NCBI RefSeq assembly: GCF_037892545.1
Contig: NZ_JBBKBG010000026.1
Coordinates: 1 to 37,513, forward strand
Source: Pseudogracilibacillus sp037892545
GTDB lineage: Bacteria; Bacillota; Bacilli; Bacillales; Amphibacillaceae
Direction: 5' to 3'
DNA: 37,513 nt
Part shown: in pieces, positions 16,686 to 25,564 of the stretch
Numbering within the stretch: position 1 is the stretch's first letter
Layout of the letters: the number at the start of each line of letters is the position of its first letter
Position numbers and translations under genes: made by a program
The notes under the pieces: model-generated
The model's input: the letters and a program-made list of their open reading frames with translations, nothing else
Told to the model about the DNA's origin: nothing
The model's database searches: none

Positions 16686-18452
16686 TTATTTACTGTCTTC
16701 TTGTGGTATTACTTTTTCAACCTTTTGTTCCGTAGGTTTTTTCTTCACTGTTTTTTTGGATGCTGTCTTTTTAGATACTACTTTTTGGGATGTTGTTTTT
16801 TTAGATGCTGCTTTTTTAGTTGCCGTCTTTTGCGATGTTGCTTTTTTAGTTGCTGTCTTTTGGGATGTTGTTTTTTTGGATGCTGTCTTTTTTACTACGT
16901 TCTTTTTGGTTGAGCCTGTTTTCTTCTTTTGCTTCGGTGCATTCACGCCCATCGCTTCACGGTATAATTTTACAGCCTCTTCTGCATCTCCATCAAAACG
17001 AAGTTTCCCCTTATCAATCCATAATGCACGAGTGCATACTTGTTCTACAAAATGCATACTATGTGTCACAATAATAACTGCTTTTGCACGTTCCATCATC
17101 TCTTGAATACGTTCTGTTGCTTTTTGTCGAAACGCTAAATCTCCCGTAGATAATGCTTCATCAATGATAAAAATATCTGGTTTTAACACAGCCGCAATAC
17201 TAAATCCTAAACGTGATTTCATTCCGCTTGAATAGTTCTTCATCGGTCTATCAATCATTCGTTTAATTCCAGAGAATTCGACGATTTCCTCATATTTTTC
17301 CTCGATTTCCTCTTTTGGAATTCCTAATAACATTCCATTTAAATAAATATTGTCTGTACCGGTCAATTGAGGGTTAAATCCTGTTCCATACCCTAATAAT
17401 GAAGATGTTCGTCCATTTATTTGTAAACCACCTTCATCAGGCTTATAAATATTCGTCATCAATTTACATAATGTGCTTTTTCCAGCACCATTATGTCCGA
17501 TAATCCCAACGACTTCCCCTTCTTTAATTGTAAAATTTAAATGTCTTAAAGCCCAATGTTTTTCTTTTCTATTTAATTTAAATGATATCCCTAAATCCGT
17601 CGCTTTCATTACAATATTGTTGCGAACAATCGTTTTTGTTTTTGCTAAGTCTAAGCTACGTTTCTTTTTCGGCATTTTTGGTACGGATGCACGATAGTTG
17701 GCAATAACTTCTTTAGGTTCGCCAACTTCTTTTATTCGTCCTTTATGCAACCAAATAAGACGATCACAATTACGTTGTGCATACCGTAAACTATGTGTCA
17801 CAATAATAACCATCTTGGCGTTAGCTACTAACTCTTTTAATTTTTCTGCAGCTTTTCTACCAAATTTAATATCTCCTGTGTTTAATGCTTCGTCCAAAAT
17901 TAGAATTTCAGGTTGTAAATTCGCGGCAACACTAAAACCTAGACGAGCTTTCATTCCACTTGAATAATATTTCATCGGTTGATCGATAAAATCGCCAATT
18001 TCCGAAAATGCATGGATTTCATCGATATATTCATCAATTAAATCTTTCTTTATGCCGAGCATCATTCCATTTAAATAAACATTCTCTCTACCTGTTAATT
18101 CTTTATTAAACCCCATGCCTAAAGAAAACAATGCAGTTACTTTTCCATCTACATGCAATGTCCCTTCATCATGTTGTAAAATACCGGTAATCACTTTACT
18201 AATAGTCGTTTTACCAGCACCGTTTGAACCGATAATCCCTAAAATTTCACCTTTATAACCTGTAAACGTCACATTGCGTAAGGACCATATTTTTTCCTTT
18301 TGCTTGTCTTCATTGTTCTTTTTAAGAGTTAGAAGATCTAACAATCTTGATTTATAATCATCCGTATTTACTTTTGGATCATAAAACAGACCAATATCTT
18401 CTGCTTCAATAACATGTTCGCGCTCTGTTTCCTTTACATTATGATTTAACAT
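16686..18452 (-). CDS. Tandem two-domain ABC exporter ATPase (TagH/Wzt type) with lysine-rich repeat tail
   Basis: Predicted 588 residues holding two complete nucleotide-binding domains in one chain. First: Walker A GSNGAGKTT (75-83), signature YSSGMKARL, Walker B ILILDEAL, H-loop THS. Second: GHNGAGKST (about 319-327), YSSGMKSRL, IFIIDEAL, THS. Both look active and belong to the TagH/Wzt/KpsT group that powers export of lipid-linked polysaccharides, where a single domain per chain is usual. From about residue 505 the protein becomes a repetitive Lys/Thr/Ser/Ala tail (KKTASKKTTSQKTATKKA-like units) of about 80 residues. ATG at 18452 has AGAGG nine bases upstream; an in-frame GTG at 18485 lacks a ribosome site. 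It is paired with the permease gene just upstream. Confidence 0.9.
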   Translation of the reverse strand: MLNHNVKETEREHVIEAEDIGLFYDPKVNTDDYKSRLLDLLTLKKNNEDKQKEKIWSLRNVTFTGYKGEILGIIGSNGAGKTTISKVITGILQHDEGTLHVDGKVTALFSLGMGFNKELTGRENVYLNGMMLGIKKDLIDEYIDEIHAFSEIGDFIDQPMKYYSSGMKARLGFSVAANLQPEILILDEALNTGDIKFGRKAAEKLKELVANAKMVIIVTHSLRYAQRNCDRLIWLHKGRIKEVGEPKEVIANYRASVPKMPKKKRSLDLAKTKTIVRNNIVMKATDLGISFKLNRKEKHWALRHLNFTIKEGEVVGIIGHNGAGKSTLCKLMTNIYKPDEGGLQINGRTSSLLGYGTGFNPQLTGTDNIYLNGMLLGIPKEEIEEKYEEIVEFSGIKRMIDRPMKNYSSGMKSRLGFSIAAVLKPDIFIIDEALSTGDLAFRQKATERIQEMMERAKAVIIVTHSMHFVEQVCTRALWIDKGKLRFDGDAEEAVKLYREAMGVNAPKQKKKTGSTKKNVVKKTASKKTTSQKTATKKATSQKTATKKAASKKTTSQKVVSKKTASKKTVKKKPTEQKVEKVIPQEDSK

Positions 18453-18486
18453 ATATGAAAACCTCTTTTTCCTTAGTTTTCCCACA

Positions 18487-19263
18487 TTACAATGCTTTTA
18501 TAATTTTATGTTCATTATTTTTAAAATAGTTCAACATAAATATAATTGTAATAATTGATGCAACAAAGATAATGCCTAACGATACAAAGTTTGGTAGTTG
18601 GTGATACATTAAAACATCTCTGAATGATGTAACTAAATGCGCAATTGGGTTAATTGCAACTGCCCAACCATATTCAGGGGGCAAACGTCCACCTTCCCAA
18701 ATAATAGGAGATGCATAGAAAAATATTCGAATGACATGTGTTAATAAATTATCAATATCACGAATAAATACTGTAACAAAACCTAAAACAGAACCTACAG
18801 CCAACAAAAATGTATACGTAATAATAATAATGAGTGGCAGTAAAAGAATATGCCATGTCGGTACTTCTGCATACAAAATTAACGCAAGTGCTACGACGAT
18901 TAAACCGAATAAAAAGTTCACTAGTTGTGTAATGGTAAACGACAACGGAAATATAAACTTCGGTAATGCTACCTGGTTTATAATAGAACTATAACGTAAA
19001 ATCGATTTGGCTGACGCATTAATGGTAGAACTAATCCATCTCCATACGATGAGTCCAATAATTAAAAATAGGGCATAATCCGGCCCGCCACGATCTAAAA
19101 TAATGACAACTAAGAAATAATACACAGCGATACTTAACAACGGATCAAGTAACCACCAAAAATAACCTAAATAACTATTTCGATGTTCTGCCTTTAATCC
19201 CGATTTTACTAAATAGAGTAACAGGTCTTTTCTTTTCGTAATTTCATTTATATAATTCTTCAA
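18487..19263 (-). CDS. ABC-2 type polysaccharide export permease (TagG/Wzm type)
   Basis: Predicted 258 residues with about six membrane segments and the typical N-terminal interface region (RKDLLLYLVKSGLKAEHRNSYLGYFWWLLDPLL). FLVTVFIRDID-type cytosolic loop and SPIIWEG before the last helices are characteristic of the TagG/Wzm/KpsM group. It would carry the lipid-linked or finished polymer across the membrane together with the tandem ATPase encoded directly downstream (34 bases to its chosen start). The start is a TTG at 19263 with GTAGG six bases upstream; no ATG fits. A homodimer of this permease with one two-domain ATPase chain would give the normal 2:2 domain set. Confidence 0.9.
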   Translation of the reverse strand: MKNYINEITKRKDLLLYLVKSGLKAEHRNSYLGYFWWLLDPLLSIAVYYFLVVIILDRGGPDYALFLIIGLIVWRWISSTINASAKSILRYSSIINQVALPKFIFPLSFTITQLVNFLFGLIVVALALILYAEVPTWHILLLPLIIIITYTFLLAVGSVLGFVTVFIRDIDNLLTHVIRIFFYASPIIWEGGRLPPEYGWAVAINPIAHLVTSFRDVLMYHQLPNFVSLGIIFVASIITIIFMLNYFKNNEHKIIKAL

Positions 19264-19295
19264 TTTTTTCCTACACCGCCTAATATAAAACGAGT

Positions 19296-20066
19296 TTATT
19301 TCACTATGCGAAACTTAATTACCTGTAAAACAGATCGAATGGCATAATGTGAAAAATACCAAGCTGCTTTTATACATGAATGTCCTTCAATATGACGATA
19401 TAAATTCCAGTTTTGTTTCGCTACTTTTAATTTATTACTTGAAATAGAGTTTTCTACCAAACGATATTTTGATAGCACTTCATCTAATCCATATGCAGTA
19501 TGGCCTTTTCTTAATAACGTTAACCAAAATGCATAATCTTGTCTTGTACGTATATTCACCATTCGTTCATTGCCAATCGCATCTCTGTTCAACATTACAG
19601 TTAAACAACCGATGACACAATGTTTCATTAATTTTTCATACGTAATTTTTTTTGGTACTTTTGAATAACCATTTGTTAATGTTCCATCTTCCCTCATACG
19701 TACATATTTAGTAAATGAAAAAGTAAGATTATTTTCTTCCATAAATTGAACTTGTTTGGATAATTTTTCTGGTAACCATACATCATCACTGTCAAGAAAT
19801 GCAATATATTTACCTGACGCTTGATCGATCGCTGTATTCCTTGCTATGGCAGAACCACTATTTTCTTGTAAACGAATCATTCGAATACGAGCATCTTGAT
19901 CGATATGTTTTTGTACAATTTCCACCGTATGATCTGTCGATTTATCATCCACAATAATCATTTCCCAATTATCGTATGTTTGATTTCGTACAGATTGAAT
20001 GGTTTCTCCAATAAATCGTTCTGCATTATAAGAAGGTGTAATAACAGAAACTAACGGTTGCTTCAT
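19296..20066 (-). CDS. Family 2 glycosyltransferase, TuaG-like
   Basis: Predicted 256 residues with a single GT-A domain: VSVITPSYNAERFIGETI, MIIVDDKSTDHTV, NSGSAIARNTAI, FLDSDDVW (metal-binding DxD) and TRQDYAFWL acceptor-side motif. Length and sequence resemble TuaG-type teichuronic-acid glycosyltransferases of Bacillus; donor and acceptor are not predictable. ATG at 20066 overlaps the preceding gene's TGA as ATGA, with AAGGAAG upstream. It lies directly before the exporter genes. Confidence 0.88.
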   Translation of the reverse strand: MKQPLVSVITPSYNAERFIGETIQSVRNQTYDNWEMIIVDDKSTDHTVEIVQKHIDQDARIRMIRLQENSGSAIARNTAIDQASGKYIAFLDSDDVWLPEKLSKQVQFMEENNLTFSFTKYVRMREDGTLTNGYSKVPKKITYEKLMKHCVIGCLTVMLNRDAIGNERMVNIRTRQDYAFWLTLLRKGHTAYGLDEVLSKYRLVENSISSNKLKVAKQNWNLYRHIEGHSCIKAAWYFSHYAIRSVLQVIKFRIVK

Positions 20067-21223
20067 ATTTTTACTTCCTTATTTAATAATTGATCATACC
20101 AATCTAATAGTTTACCTTTTTCCGCTTCCCAATTCAACTCAGAAGCGACTGCCCTTTTTCCATTTCTACCCATTTCATAACCTATTTCAGGATTATCTAT
20201 CAATTTTTGAAAGGCCTCATTTATTTCTTGTTCATTATAAGGGTCTACTACTATGCCACATTCATATTTTTCAATAAATTCCTTCCAAACTGGAAAATTA
20301 GAACAAACAATTGGTAAACCTACATTCATATATTCAAAAAACTTTGTTAGCTCTTTTCTCATATAATGTTCTGTTGGCGGAAATATAGCTATACCAGCTA
20401 ACCAATTTTCTTTTGTATACATTTTTTCCATATCTTCTTTTACAATGAATTGATCGATCCCCATGATTTGGATGTTATCTTTATTTTCTTTCGCCACATC
20501 CATAATTTGATGTGCAACAGGTTTTACACATTTCCCAACATATTGTACTTGAATGTTTCGATTTATATTAGGAATATTCGCATGGATGAATGCTCCTCGA
20601 TCCCCATTTACATTCCCTGTATAAAGTACTTTATTCGATAATGGTTTGGTTGCACGATCATATTCCAGAAATTCTTTATTCATTAACGGATAATTTAAGA
20701 TGCATGTCCCATTCGGATACATATCTTTATAATATTTTTCCGCTAAACTCTTTTCCATATTTCTGGTAAAAAACTTTTCAATTAATTTATAACCTCGTGC
20801 TGCGAATTTTCGTAAAGTGGATGATAAATAATTTTTTTGTAAAATACTCGTTACATAGTCTTCATGTATGTCATAAATAACAATATTGTTCTTTCGTTTC
20901 AACCATGAAGCAACTACGATTAATTCTGGGTCATGAAATACATAAATATCTCCTTTTGCTGCTTTCGCTTTTTTGTAAGCGTCCCACACCCCAAATAACA
21001 TTCTTTTCCATCGACTATTATATGTTTTTAATCGAATATGATTAATATTATTCACTTCTGTCTTATCTCTCGTATCTTGCGCAATTAATGTGACATCATA
21101 TCCACTTTCTGCCAAAGACATACATTGTTTATAATAAATTCTTGGATCATAAGGGTGATGCACGGTCGTTATATGAACGACTTTCTTTTTCCTTCCCTCA
21201 TGATGTAGTTGTTTTTTATTCAT
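20063..21223 (-). CDS. Family 4-like glycosyltransferase (GT-B)
   Basis: Predicted 386 residues. N-terminal HITTVHHPYDPRIYYKQC and YVFHDPELIVVASWL, and C-terminal FPPTEHYMRKELTKFFEYMNVGLPIV followed by CGIVVDPYNEQEI, are typical of retaining GT-B enzymes of the GT4 type using nucleotide sugars. ATG at 21223 is chosen because AAAGGAG lies six bases upstream; the frame stays open for 25 codons before it without a better ribosome site. It overlaps the preceding gene by eight bases. Expected to add one sugar of the repeat unit or linkage. Confidence 0.86.
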   Translation of the reverse strand: MNKKQLHHEGRKKKVVHITTVHHPYDPRIYYKQCMSLAESGYDVTLIAQDTRDKTEVNNINHIRLKTYNSRWKRMLFGVWDAYKKAKAAKGDIYVFHDPELIVVASWLKRKNNIVIYDIHEDYVTSILQKNYLSSTLRKFAARGYKLIEKFFTRNMEKSLAEKYYKDMYPNGTCILNYPLMNKEFLEYDRATKPLSNKVLYTGNVNGDRGAFIHANIPNINRNIQVQYVGKCVKPVAHQIMDVAKENKDNIQIMGIDQFIVKEDMEKMYTKENWLAGIAIFPPTEHYMRKELTKFFEYMNVGLPIVCSNFPVWKEFIEKYECGIVVDPYNEQEINEAFQKLIDNPEIGYEMGRNGKRAVASELNWEAEKGKLLDWYDQLLNKEVKI

Positions 21224-22343
21224 TGTTAACTCCTTTAACTTGTTGAAACATCGCTTCATATTGTGAAACAATTTTGGCTGCATGAAACTCATTTGCACGT
21301 TCCATACCTAACGTAATAGCTTGTTGTCGTTCCTCTTCACAGAAATTCATTGCTTGTGTTAATTTTTCCGCTACATCGTTTACGTTCCCTACTTCACATA
21401 ACAGCCCATACTTACCATTGTCTAACACTTCTTCCACACCCGGTTTACCATTCGTTGACACGACGATTGTTTCCGTTGCAAGGGCCTCGACTAATACATG
21501 TCCAAAGCCTTCTGTTATCGATGTCAAGACAAATACATCAGCCCGCTTAAATATCGCATATGGATTTTCTTGAAAGCCAACAAAATAAACGCGATCATCT
21601 ATTTGTAAATCCTTCGCCTCTTTTTTTAAACTCGCTTCTAATTCACCTTCTCCTAAGATGATTAAGCAACTGTTATCCACATCTTTCACTTTCGCAAATG
21701 CGCGCAATAATGTATGTTGATCTTTTTCTTTAACGAATCGTCCCGCTGTCACTAATACTTTATGATAGCGTTCCATGATGGTGTTTATTTCATTAGATAA
21801 TGGTTGATTCATTTCAGCGTGAATATGGACCAAATCAACGGGGTTATAAATGACATTTATTTTGTTCTCTGGTACTTTATATCGGTGCATTAAATTATCT
21901 TTTACCCCATAAGACAACGCAACAACTCTAGTTGCAAATGTATATAATCGTCCAGCAACCGCTAATTTAAAATTTTCCTTTTTACTCGTACCACCTAGTA
22001 AAGCAGCCTCTCTAACGATTACTTTCGTTTTAGTAAAGGAAAGTATTTTCGCTAAGATTGCAACGATATTATACGTTAATACCGTACTAAACAAAATATC
22101 TGGTTTCTCTTTTTTTAACAACTGTGCTAATTCAAAAATGCTTGATCGTAATCGTTTAGTACGCAATTTCACAAATCGAACATCTTCATGTACGAATTGG
22201 TCATAATTATAATCAAAATTCAACGTTATTAATGTAACATCAAATTTATTTTTATCTATATAATTAACAATATTTAATAATGTTCTTGCAGCTCCACCGC
22301 CACCAAGCCGGTAAATGAAGAAGAATATTTTAATTTTTTTCAC
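21216..22343 (-). CDS. Family 4 glycosyltransferase (GT-B), first gene of the operon
   Basis: Predicted 375 residues beginning at a GTG with AAGG nine bases upstream. It shows the GT4 N-terminal nucleotide-fold FFIYRLGGGGAARTLLNIV, the hinge NPVDL, the VTAGRFVKEKDQHTLLRAF strand, and the C-terminal ITEGFGHVLVEALA with the conserved E-x7-E pair that contacts the donor. It resembles TuaC/EpsD-type polymer glycosyltransferases. As the promoter-proximal gene of the 16-gene cluster it is likely to act early in assembly. Confidence 0.88.
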   Translation of the reverse strand: MKKIKIFFFIYRLGGGGAARTLLNIVNYIDKNKFDVTLITLNFDYNYDQFVHEDVRFVKLRTKRLRSSIFELAQLLKKEKPDILFSTVLTYNIVAILAKILSFTKTKVIVREAALLGGTSKKENFKLAVAGRLYTFATRVVALSYGVKDNLMHRYKVPENKINVIYNPVDLVHIHAEMNQPLSNEINTIMERYHKVLVTAGRFVKEKDQHTLLRAFAKVKDVDNSCLIILGEGELEASLKKEAKDLQIDDRVYFVGFQENPYAIFKRADVFVLTSITEGFGHVLVEALATETIVVSTNGKPGVEEVLDNGKYGLLCEVGNVNDVAEKLTQAMNFCEEERQQAITLGMERANEFHAAKIVSQYEAMFQQVKGVNNE

Positions 22344-22381
22344 GGATGACTACCTTCTTTCTACTCTACATCCATCTACAT

Positions 22382-22387
22382 ATTATA
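22382..22387 (-). promoter_or_regulatory. Candidate -10 element for the large minus-strand operon
   Basis: The minus strand reads TATAAT here, 39 bases before the GTG of the first glycosyltransferase. No good -35 hexamer is at the proper distance; a palindrome TTCATATGAA (22395-22404 approximately) lies there instead. This is the best basal promoter candidate seen for the operon, but it is weak. Confidence 0.35.
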
Positions 22388-22424
22388 TACTATTTTCATA
22401 TGAATTTATATTAAGACACCTAAT

Positions 22425-22450
22425 GTTACCTAATTGTAACTGTCGTTACA
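22425..22450. promoter_or_regulatory. Candidate operator: overlapping GTTAC/GTAAC inverted repeats
   Basis: TGTAAC-N4-GTTACA occupies 22435-22450, and a further GTTAC at 22425-22429 forms a second inverted pair (GTTAC-N6-GTAAC) with its left half. The site lies between the divergently transcribed dehydrogenase and the large operon, upstream of both candidate promoters, a good place for a shared regulator. I cannot match it with confidence to a named regulator. Confidence 0.4.
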
Positions 22451-22460
22451 TAATTTTTTC

Positions 22461-22469
22461 TGCTATAAT
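22461..22469 (+). promoter_or_regulatory. Candidate extended -10 promoter for the dehydrogenase gene
   Basis: TGCTATAAT is a perfect extended -10 element (TGnTATAAT) about 130 bases before the gene. Two further TATAAT hexamers occur at 22533-22538 and 22552-22557, neither with a strong -35. The real start point among these three cannot be decided from sequence. Confidence 0.4.
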
Positions 22470-22600
22470 TTTTTTATGATAAAATTAGAAAAGTACAAAG
22501 AATAATCATTCAACTCTTATCCTTTTTCATTGTATAATAATGGAGTAGGAGTATAATGTTGTTTAACACTTTAATTAATATATAAAGGTTGGGATTTAAT

Positions 22601-23914
22601 ATGGTTCTTTTTGAAGAACTTCAACAAAAAAAAGAAAAAATATCTGTCATTGGTCTTGGTTATGTAGGGTTGCCATTGGCAATTGAATTAGCCAAAAAAT
22701 ATGACGTAATCGGTTTGGATTTAAATAAAGAAAAATTAAATATGTACAAAAAAGGCATAGACGTCACGGAAGAAGTTGGAGACAAAGAAATCAAAGAAAC
22801 AACGATGGAATTTACAAGTGACGAGAAAGATTTACAACGAAGTAAATTTCATATTGTTGCCGTACCTACACCAATTAATATTGATAAAACACCAAATTTA
22901 AAACCTATTATTGGTGCAAGTGAAATGATTGGACGTAATTTAACAAAAGGATCCATTGTTGTTTATGAGTCAACTGTATATCCTGGCACGACTGAAGAGG
23001 TATGTATCCCTATTCTTGAAAAAGAATCTGGTTTAACTTTCGGTGAAGACTTTAAAGTCGGTTATTCACCCGAACGAATTAACCCAGGGGATAAAGTAAA
23101 TACATTAACAAAAATTACAAAAATCGTCTCTGGTTCAGATGATGATGCATTACGTGAAATTTCAAAAGTGTATGGTTATATTATTGAAGCAGGTATATAT
23201 GAGGCAGAATCTATTAAAGTTGCCGAGGCTGCAAAGGTAATCGAAAACTCTCAACGTGATATTAATATTGCTTTTATGAATGAACTATCCATTGTATTCG
23301 ATAAAATGAACATCGATACGAAAGCAGTACTAGCTGCTGCAGGAACAAAATGGAATTTCTTAAACTTCACTCCTGGACTAGTTGGTGGTCACTGTATCGG
23401 AGTAGATCCTTATTATTTTACATATAGAGCAGAACAATTAGGATACCACTCGCAAATTATTTTAGCTGGGCGAAAAGTAAATGACAATATGGGAAAACAT
23501 GTTGCAAATAGTGTCATTAAAAAAATGATCCAAGCAAATATAGACATAAATAAAGCCAAAATCGCTGTATTAGGATTAACGTTTAAAGAAAATGTTCCTG
23601 ATGTTCGTAACACAAAAGTCATTGACATTATTAAGGAATTAGATGATTATGGGGTTCACTATGTTGTCCATGATCCACATGCTGAACATGAAGATGTTAA
23701 ACAAGAATATAATATCGATTTAGTAGGCGAGGAAGCGTTAAAGGACTTAGATTGTATCATCCTTGCAGTACCTCATGATGAATACAAGGATACTTATACA
23801 ATTGAAAAATTAAATACTTTATACCAGTCAGATAAGAAAGTGTTAGTAGACATAAAGGGTATTTTTGATCGTCAACAATGTGAAGCGCTCAATATTCATT
23901 ATTGGAGTTTATAA
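22601..23914 (+). CDS. Nucleotide-sugar dehydrogenase, WbpO/TviB type (UDP-HexNAc to UDP-HexNAcA)
   Basis: Predicted 437 residues of the UDP-sugar 6-dehydrogenase superfamily. An N-terminal Rossmann motif ISVIGLGYVGLPLAIEL binds NAD; VYESTVYPGTTEEV, YSPERINPGDK and KVAEAAKVIENSQRDINIA follow. The catalytic cysteine is in VGGHCIGVDPYY (Cys265), and the C-terminal domain has GLTFKENVPDVRNTKV. The long VYPGTTEEVCIPILE and AGTKWNFLNF signatures match the WbpO/TviB/CapL branch, which oxidises UDP-N-acetylhexosamines, better than TuaD-type UDP-glucose dehydrogenases. The expected product is an N-acetylhexosaminuronic acid donor whose carboxyl group could accept amide-linked amino acids. ATG at 22601; AAAGGTTGGG precedes it. 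Divergent from, and probably co-regulated with, the polymer operon. Confidence 0.88.
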   Translation: MVLFEELQQKKEKISVIGLGYVGLPLAIELAKKYDVIGLDLNKEKLNMYKKGIDVTEEVGDKEIKETTMEFTSDEKDLQRSKFHIVAVPTPINIDKTPNLKPIIGASEMIGRNLTKGSIVVYESTVYPGTTEEVCIPILEKESGLTFGEDFKVGYSPERINPGDKVNTLTKITKIVSGSDDDALREISKVYGYIIEAGIYEAESIKVAEAAKVIENSQRDINIAFMNELSIVFDKMNIDTKAVLAAAGTKWNFLNFTPGLVGGHCIGVDPYYFTYRAEQLGYHSQIILAGRKVNDNMGKHVANSVIKKMIQANIDINKAKIAVLGLTFKENVPDVRNTKVIDIIKELDDYGVHYVVHDPHAEHEDVKQEYNIDLVGEEALKDLDCIILAVPHDEYKDTYTIEKLNTLYQSDKKVLVDIKGIFDRQQCEALNIHYWSL

Positions 23915-23952
23915 GAAAAAATCTACAAGTGCATGTACTTGTAGATTTTTTC
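23915..23952. terminator. Bidirectional intrinsic terminator
   Basis: A perfect 16-bp inverted repeat (GAAAAAATCTACAAGT at 23915-23930 and its complement at 23937-23952) with a six-base loop, flanked by A and T tracts. It serves both the dehydrogenase gene and the convergent permease gene. Confidence 0.9.
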
Positions 23953-23956
23953 TTTT

Positions 23957-25396
23957 CTATTCTTTTTTATCCAAAATTAAATAGTCCAATTCCTTCTTCG
24001 GGATTGCATTATATTCTTTCCGTTTCATCACATAGAATATAATTCCAAGAACGATCCAAATCACTAGAGAAATAAGAGATTCTTTCCCCATAAATGCCGG
24101 TGATTGTGGGATCAATAAAAGTAAAATAAAAATAAAACTTACAATCATTCCGACAAAAGCTACGACCTTCTTCACAGGTCCTACTTCCGCTTCTTTCATG
24201 ATGCTACTGCTCTGATTATTCCATTTAAATAACCTGAATGCCGTGAAACAAGTATAAAAGTATGCAATAGATACTCCAATCGATGACATGTCAACGACCC
24301 AAGTTAATGCTTGTCGACCAAACCATGGAGCAACCGAGGCCAAAATGACCGTAACGATAATTGCAATATACGGTGTATTATACTTTTTATGTAATTTCTG
24401 AAATGGCGCTGGCAACACTTTTGCACGTGCCATCGCGAATAGTAATCGACTTGACGTCATAATAAACCCATTTAATCCAGTGAAAATCCCCATCGTAAGG
24501 GCAATGACTAAAATGAGCAAACCACCAACACCTAATAATTCTTGAATGACAACTCCTGTACCCCATAAATGATTGGCATCTGCTACTTCTTGCCACGGGG
24601 CTGCCATTCCTGTAGCTAATATCATTAAACTATAAATAATGGTCGCAAATACTAATGCTAAAATAATTAACATAAATGCTTTTTTAGCTGGAAACGCAAA
24701 TTCCTCTGCCGCTTGTGGTACAGCATCAAATCCGACAAATGCCCACGGAGCGATCGCAACAATGGCAATCACAGCTGCAAAACTCGTCTTATTATCAACG
24801 AATAATGGGGTAATATTTTCGATTGGTGCAGGTGATTTTATCCCAACAAATAAGGTTAAAAGAATAACTGCTACTACCATTACCATCGCAAATATAAACT
24901 GAACTTGTCCAGTTAAGCCTGTACCTCGTATATTTAAATAACCAAAAACAATTAACGCACCTGTTGCGATAATAATTTCCATTAAAAATACTTCCCAACC
25001 AGCTACCGTATATAAAAATACATTTTCAATGATTGCTGGAAATACATATTTAATCATTAATGAAAATGCGGATGCATTCAATGCAACGATACATAAATAT
25101 CCTAGCGTCAAAAACCAACCACTGATAAATGCTTGAGTTCGTCCTGCACTAATATAAGCATATGCAAACTCCCCACCTGAAACAGGAAAACTACGGATTA
25201 AAAATCCATAACTGACTGCAATGAGCATCATTAATAATGCACCAATAGAAAAACCGAGAATGACCCCTAATGGACCGGCGGTTTCCATCCAATTAATCGG
25301 TTGGACAAATGCTCCCCAACCAATCGCAGATCCAAGGGCTATTGCCCATACCCAATGAGCTTTTAATGACTTATTTAGTTTTGTCCTCTTTTCCAT
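23957..25396 (-). CDS. APC-superfamily amino acid/amine permease
   Basis: Predicted 479 residues with about 12 membrane segments. SAIGWGAFVQPINWM near the start is the unwound first helix that binds substrate in the APC fold; SGGEFAYAY, APWAFVGFDAVPQAAEEF and SRLLFAMARAKVLP are further family landmarks. The substrate is not predictable. ATG at 25396 has GGAGGA five bases upstream; the frame is open upstream but with no better start. It stands alone with its own terminators. An amino-acid importer beside an amino-acid-decorating polymer cluster is suggestive, but the link is not shown. Confidence 0.88.
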   Translation of the reverse strand: MEKRTKLNKSLKAHWVWAIALGSAIGWGAFVQPINWMETAGPLGVILGFSIGALLMMLIAVSYGFLIRSFPVSGGEFAYAYISAGRTQAFISGWFLTLGYLCIVALNASAFSLMIKYVFPAIIENVFLYTVAGWEVFLMEIIIATGALIVFGYLNIRGTGLTGQVQFIFAMVMVVAVILLTLFVGIKSPAPIENITPLFVDNKTSFAAVIAIVAIAPWAFVGFDAVPQAAEEFAFPAKKAFMLIILALVFATIIYSLMILATGMAAPWQEVADANHLWGTGVVIQELLGVGGLLILVIALTMGIFTGLNGFIMTSSRLLFAMARAKVLPAPFQKLHKKYNTPYIAIIVTVILASVAPWFGRQALTWVVDMSSIGVSIAYFYTCFTAFRLFKWNNQSSSIMKEAEVGPVKKVVAFVGMIVSFIFILLLLIPQSPAFMGKESLISLVIWIVLGIIFYVMKRKEYNAIPKKELDYLILDKKE

Positions 25397-25520
25397 AAAT
25401 TCCTCCAAAATATACATTTTTTTACATATAATCGATAAGTATACAGGAATATTTAATGCAAAACTAGTACATCTTTTCATTATTAATATAAATTTAATAT
25501 ATATTCATATCGTTTCATAT

Positions 25521-25562
25521 AAAAAAACCGAATTGAACAGGTCTTTCCCATTCAATTCGGTT
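25521..25562 (-). terminator. Intrinsic terminator of tagO
   Basis: Arms AACCGAATTGAA (25526-25537) and its complement (25551-25562) with a 13-base loop. On the minus strand the stem is followed by a run of T residues. It directly follows the tagO stop codon. Confidence 0.9.
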
Positions 25563-25564
25563 CA

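Noticed and set aside
16540..17106. Cys/Phe-rich plus-strand reading frames
   Set aside because: They are antisense shadows of the lysine-rich repeat tail and ATPase coding sequence, with no ribosome site and very unlikely composition.
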